From contig NZ_JACJVO010000020.1 in the NCBI RefSeq assembly GCF_014212055.1, positions 160,533-224,532 of the forward strand: a DNA stretch of 64,000 bases, given 5' to 3'. Source of the DNA: Cohnella zeiphila (GTDB taxonomy: Bacteria; Bacillota; Bacilli; Paenibacillales; Paenibacillaceae). Shown piece by piece: positions 60,859 through 64,000 of this stretch. The notes beneath the pieces were generated by a model, which ran no database searches, had not been told where the DNA came from, and saw only the letters and a list, made by a program, of their open reading frames with translations. Each line of letters starts with the position of its first letter. The stretch's first letter is position 1. The translations under genes were made by a program, and so were the position numbers.

Positions 60859-63800
60859 ATGAGAAAGGGCAAAGGCAATAAGAAACCGGGGCCTCGCCGG
60901 CCGTTATTCTACGTCGACAATCCGAACAAGATGGAGCTTCAATGGCTGGACGAGATGCAGATTACGGATGAAAAACAGGTCAATGTGCACGGCTCCTCGG
61001 CTGCGGCGCCGCCTGCCCCGTCCAGGCAGGCCGGAGGGAACGCCAAAAACGCCGCCGCGCCGGTTCCCGGAGCGAAGACCGCAGGGACCGACAAGAAAGA
61101 GCGGAGCCATACGGAGGCGGTCTCCAAAGCGATCGCCAACGCGACCGAGCTGCAACAGAAGAACGAACAGGAGCAAATGTCCGCCGTAATGGAAGAGGAG
61201 CAGGAGATCGTGGCGGTCGTCGAGGCGGCTGCCAAGCAGGCGGCGGATTCTGCCGATTCGTTGGCTGCGCTGATGAAGGAGCAAGCTCCGGCGGCGAACG
61301 CTCCGCAGGCTCCGATTGCAAACGTTTCGGCGGTGCCGGAAGCTCCCTACGAATTATTGGAACGGGAAGAGCGCAGCCGGAGACTCGACGAACGGAAGCG
61401 TCCCGCGCGGCCGACGCCGATCGTCTATACAGATGATTTGGCGGACGAATCGGTTACCGCGGCCAAGCTGGCGCCTTATTCCGTCGAAACGGAAAAGCTC
61501 GCACCCGAATCCGTCGCGACCGAATCGATCGCCGATTTCGCCGTGACGGCCATCAAACTGGCGGACGGATCGATTACCTCCTCCAAGTATGCCCCCGAAT
61601 CGATCACCGGCGAGCATCTGACCAAAAATTCGATCTCCGGGCAGAAAATCCGGGACCGGTCGGTCACCGGGGAAAAGCTGAAGGACGGAAGCGTCTCGTC
61701 CGCGAAGCTGGCGGACCGCACGATCAGCGCCGACAAGATCGCCGAAGGCTCGATCCAGCCCAAACATCTGAGTGCGGCGATCATCACCTCGGAGCTGCTG
61801 CAGGATCAGGCCGTCACGTCGGAGAAGATTCGCAGCGGCGCCATTCGAAGCGAGAATTTGTCCAACGAATGCATCGATACGTCCAAGCTGGCCGACGACG
61901 CCGTCACCCCTTCCAAGCTGAAGAAGGAAGCGGTCACGTCGGAGAAGGTGGCCATGGAAGCGATCGACTCCATCCATCTCAAAAAAGGCTTGATTCTGGC
62001 GGATCACGTGGCGCTGGGGGTGGTGCAGGGAAAACATCTGGCTCCGTCCTCCGTCTCGTCCGAACATCTCGTCGCAGGCTCCGTAGGCACGGACGCGCTG
62101 GCCGAACGTTCGGTAACGGGAAACAAGCTGGCCCAAGCAACGGTAGCGGCGGAGCACCTTCGCCCGGCCGTCGTTCTCGGCGTCCACATCGGCGAAAGAG
62201 CCGTTGACGTCCGCCACCTGAAGGACGGCGCGGTTACCGCCGCCAAACTCGCGGAATCGTCCGTCGCGACGGTGCATCTGGTCGAGCAGACCGTGACGTC
62301 GTCCAAGATCGCCGACCAGAGCATCGTCTCGGCGAAGCTGGCCGATGAAGCGGTAAATACGAAGCAGCTGGCCAAGGGAAGCGTAGTTTCCGACAAACTG
62401 GCCGATCATGCGGTCGGACGCCGGCATCTGGCCGAAGGAGCGGTCGGAACCCGCGAGCTGGCCGGCCGTTCGGTCACTTCCGAGCATCTGCAGGATGGGA
62501 TCGTCGGCACGTCGCAGCTCGCGGCCGAAGCGGTGACGATTCGGCAGCTGGCCCGTAAAAGCGTGAGCACGGAACAGTTGACGTCGGGAGCGGTGCGGAG
62601 CGAGCAGCTTGCGCAATCGGCGGTGGAAGCCCGTCATGTGTCGGAAGGAGCGATCCAGACGGCGCATCTGGCGGCAGCCAGCGTAACCGGAGAGAAGCTG
62701 GCCGCCGAAAGCGTCGGTGCGGACCATTTTCGCGAGGCATCGGTTCAAAGCGACGCGATCGCCGCCCAAGCGGTCGAAGGCAGGCATCTGAAGGCGGGAG
62801 CGATCGACGGGAGCCATCTCGCGCCAGGGGCGATTCACGCCGAAGCGATACGGCCGGGGGCAGTAATGGCGGAGCACATCACTCCCGGATCGGTAGGCGA
62901 GCGTCAGTTGGCGGTTCGATCGATTTACTCCCACCATTTGACCGATCATCTGGTCACCTCGCTGAAGCTGTCGCCGGAGAGCGTGTCCACCGATAAACTG
63001 GCCGACCTCTCCGTGACGACGGCGAAGCTGGCGGACCAAAGCGTTACCGCGTCGAAGCTGGGGGCAGGCGTTGTGGGACGGCAGGCGATCGCGTTCGGCT
63101 CGGTCACGGAGCTCGCGCTTGCGGACGAAGCGGTCGGGGCGCGCCATATCCAGGCGGGTGCGGTGATGGAGGATCACTTGTCCAACGGCAGCGTCGTCGA
63201 GGCGGCGGTCGCGCCGGGGGCGATCGGTCCGGATGCGCTCCAGGACGGCGCCGTGAGCCGGCGTCATCTGGCGGTAGAATCGGTCGGCAGCCGACAACTG
63301 GCGGCGCAGTCGGTGCTCGGGTTCCATCTCGCGGAGAACAGCGTCCGGGAATTGCATATCGCCGACGCCAGCATCGGCAGCTCCAAGCTGATGGAGAACA
63401 GCGTGGGCAGCGGGCAGCTTCAGGAAGGCAGCGTGGGGCACAAGCATCTGGCGGCCAGCTCCGTGGCGGAAGCGCAGTTGTGCGAAGACAGCGTCGGTCC
63501 GGTGCAATTGCAGGCGGGGGCGGTCGAAGCGTCTCATCTGGCCCCTCGATCCGTAAACGGCTCGTCGCTTGCCGACGGTGCCGTAACGGCCGAGAAGCTG
63601 GCTGAGGGAAGCGTGGATTCGCGGCATCTGGCGATCGGAAGCGTCGGCAGCGAGCATCTGATGCTGGAGACGGTAGAAGGCAAGCATCTGAGCCCGGACT
63701 CCGTGCAGAGCTTTCATCTGCGGAAAGGGACGGTATCGGTCTCGCATCTGGCTCCGGATATGTTCACGCTCGTAAAGCGGGCGGAACAGCGGATCGGATC

Positions 63801-64000
63801 GGAGCGGCTGGAGCCTGCCGCCATCGCGTCGGTTCACCTGCGGGACGGTGCCGTCGTCAGCGAGAAGCTGGCCGCGGAAGCCGTCGGCGAGGAGCAATTG
63901 GCGGATGCGGCGGTGACGGAAGCGAAGCTGGCGGACGGCAGCGTGACGGCAGGCAAGCTGGCACCGGGCGCGGTGGTAGCGGAAGCGTTGGCTCTCGAAG
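60859..64000 (+). CDS. Giant decapeptide-repeat protein (5' part, runs off the window)
   Basis: At least 1047 codons without a stop. Residues 1-195 form a non-repetitive head: basic start, no signal peptide, Ala/Pro-rich segment (about 50-80) and a predicted coiled coil (about 85-150). From about residue 196 the rest is tandem 10-residue repeats with consensus A-D/E-G/E-S/A-V-T-S-E-K/H-L (ADGSVTAGKL type), about 85 copies here. Similar repeats are known from tail-fibre-like and WIAG-tail proteins of Paenibacillaceae, so a surface or spore-surface fibre is likely. ATG follows GGAAGGAGAGGG. Function unknown. Confidence 0.85.
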   Translation, partial: MRKGKGNKKPGPRRPLFYVDNPNKMELQWLDEMQITDEKQVNVHGSSAAAPPAPSRQAGGNAKNAAAPVPGAKTAGTDKKERSHTEAVSKAIANATELQQKNEQEQMSAVMEEEQEIVAVVEAAAKQAADSADSLAALMKEQAPAANAPQAPIANVSAVPEAPYELLEREERSRRLDERKRPARPTPIVYTDDLADESVTAAKLAPYSVETEKLAPESVATESIADFAVTAIKLADGSITSSKYAPESITGEHLTKNSISGQKIRDRSVTGEKLKDGSVSSAKLADRTISADKIAEGSIQPKHLSAAIITSELLQDQAVTSEKIRSGAIRSENLSNECIDTSKLADDAVTPSKLKKEAVTSEKVAMEAIDSIHLKKGLILADHVALGVVQGKHLAPSSVSSEHLVAGSVGTDALAERSVTGNKLAQATVAAEHLRPAVVLGVHIGERAVDVRHLKDGAVTAAKLAESSVATVHLVEQTVTSSKIADQSIVSAKLADEAVNTKQLAKGSVVSDKLADHAVGRRHLAEGAVGTRELAGRSVTSEHLQDGIVGTSQLAAEAVTIRQLARKSVSTEQLTSGAVRSEQLAQSAVEARHVSEGAIQTAHLAAASVTGEKLAAESVGADHFREASVQSDAIAAQAVEGRHLKAGAIDGSHLAPGAIHAEAIRPGAVMAEHITPGSVGERQLAVRSIYSHHLTDHLVTSLKLSPESVSTDKLADLSVTTAKLADQSVTASKLGAGVVGRQAIAFGSVTELALADEAVGARHIQAGAVMEDHLSNGSVVEAAVAPGAIGPDALQDGAVSRRHLAVESVGSRQLAAQSVLGFHLAENSVRELHIADASIGSSKLMENSVGSGQLQEGSVGHKHLAASSVAEAQLCEDSVGPVQLQAGAVEASHLAPRSVNGSSLADGAVTAEKLAEGSVDSRHLAIGSVGSEHLMLETVEGKHLSPDSVQSFHLRKGTVSVSHLAPDMFTLVKRAEQRIGSERLEPAAIASVHLRDGAVVSEKLAAEAVGEEQLADAAVTEAKLADGSVTAGKLAPGAVVAEALALE

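Noticed and set aside
61354..63897. 847-codon open frame opposite the decapeptide-repeat gene
   Set aside because: It also shows 10-residue periodicity, but only because the DNA is a 30-bp repeat. The plus strand has the ribosome binding site, a non-repetitive head and the known repeat consensus.

Overview
The window looks like a chromosomal segment of a GC-rich, endospore-forming Firmicute of the Paenibacillaceae (Paenibacillus/Cohnella type). The support is the GC-rich third codon positions combined with strong AGGAGG-type ribosome binding sites, frequent TTG and GTG starts, SLH-domain surface proteins, YesM/YesN-type two-component systems and a Bacillus-style gene repertoire. I see no tRNA, rRNA, CRISPR array, IS element or prophage.

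Layout. At 1-7.7 kb lie TCA-cycle genes (end of sdhC, sdhA, sdhB, then odhA-odhB) with a thymidine kinase between them. At 8-34 kb is a mixed housekeeping and regulatory region: a lactonase-fold protein, an ECF sigma/DUF4179 pair, a chemoreceptor, a CDF efflux protein, HisK-type phosphatase, LysR and HxlR regulators, a DHA2 exporter with its PadR regulator and a clear operator pair, an AraC regulator with an SDR-type gene, a UMF1 transporter, CheX, an SDR, a DEAD-box helicase, an SLH protein, EcsAB and an aminotransferase. At 33.5-36.7 kb a PNPOx-family protein is divergent from a MocR regulator, followed by an AraC regulator.

The most distinctive part is 36.8-56.9 kb, which I read as an alpha-1,6-glucan (dextran) and cyclo-isomaltooligosaccharide utilisation island. 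It holds a secreted GH66 enzyme with the architecture of cycloisomaltooligosaccharide glucanotransferase, a secreted GH15/glucodextranase-like enzyme, an ABC importer (binding protein plus two permeases), a second GH66 enzyme without signal peptide, and a YesM/YesN two-component system co-transcribed with its own solute-binding lipoprotein, an AraC regulator and an ADP-ribosylglycohydrolase-family protein. The promoters of the secreted-enzyme operon and the importer operon share an ungapped 40-bp element at the same distance from the -10 box. An ArsR/SRPBCC pair with a palindromic operator sits between the two operons. Suggested flow: outside the cell dextran is cyclised and trimmed, the products are imported, and the cytoplasmic GH66 opens or cleaves them. 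The two-component system and AraC proteins would sense the sugar.

At 57-64 kb are phosphatidylserine decarboxylase, a CotSA-like glycosyltransferase, mntH with an MntR box, and the start of a very long protein built of decapeptide repeats that runs off the window.

A second theme is an unusual load of short repeat families. Several are tandem arrays with a unit near 51-55 bp, most with a hairpin per unit, and they sit between operons. One family also occurs as an in-frame 5 x 39 bp array inside the cytoplasmic GH66 gene. Two families recur at loci 15-40 kb apart within this window.
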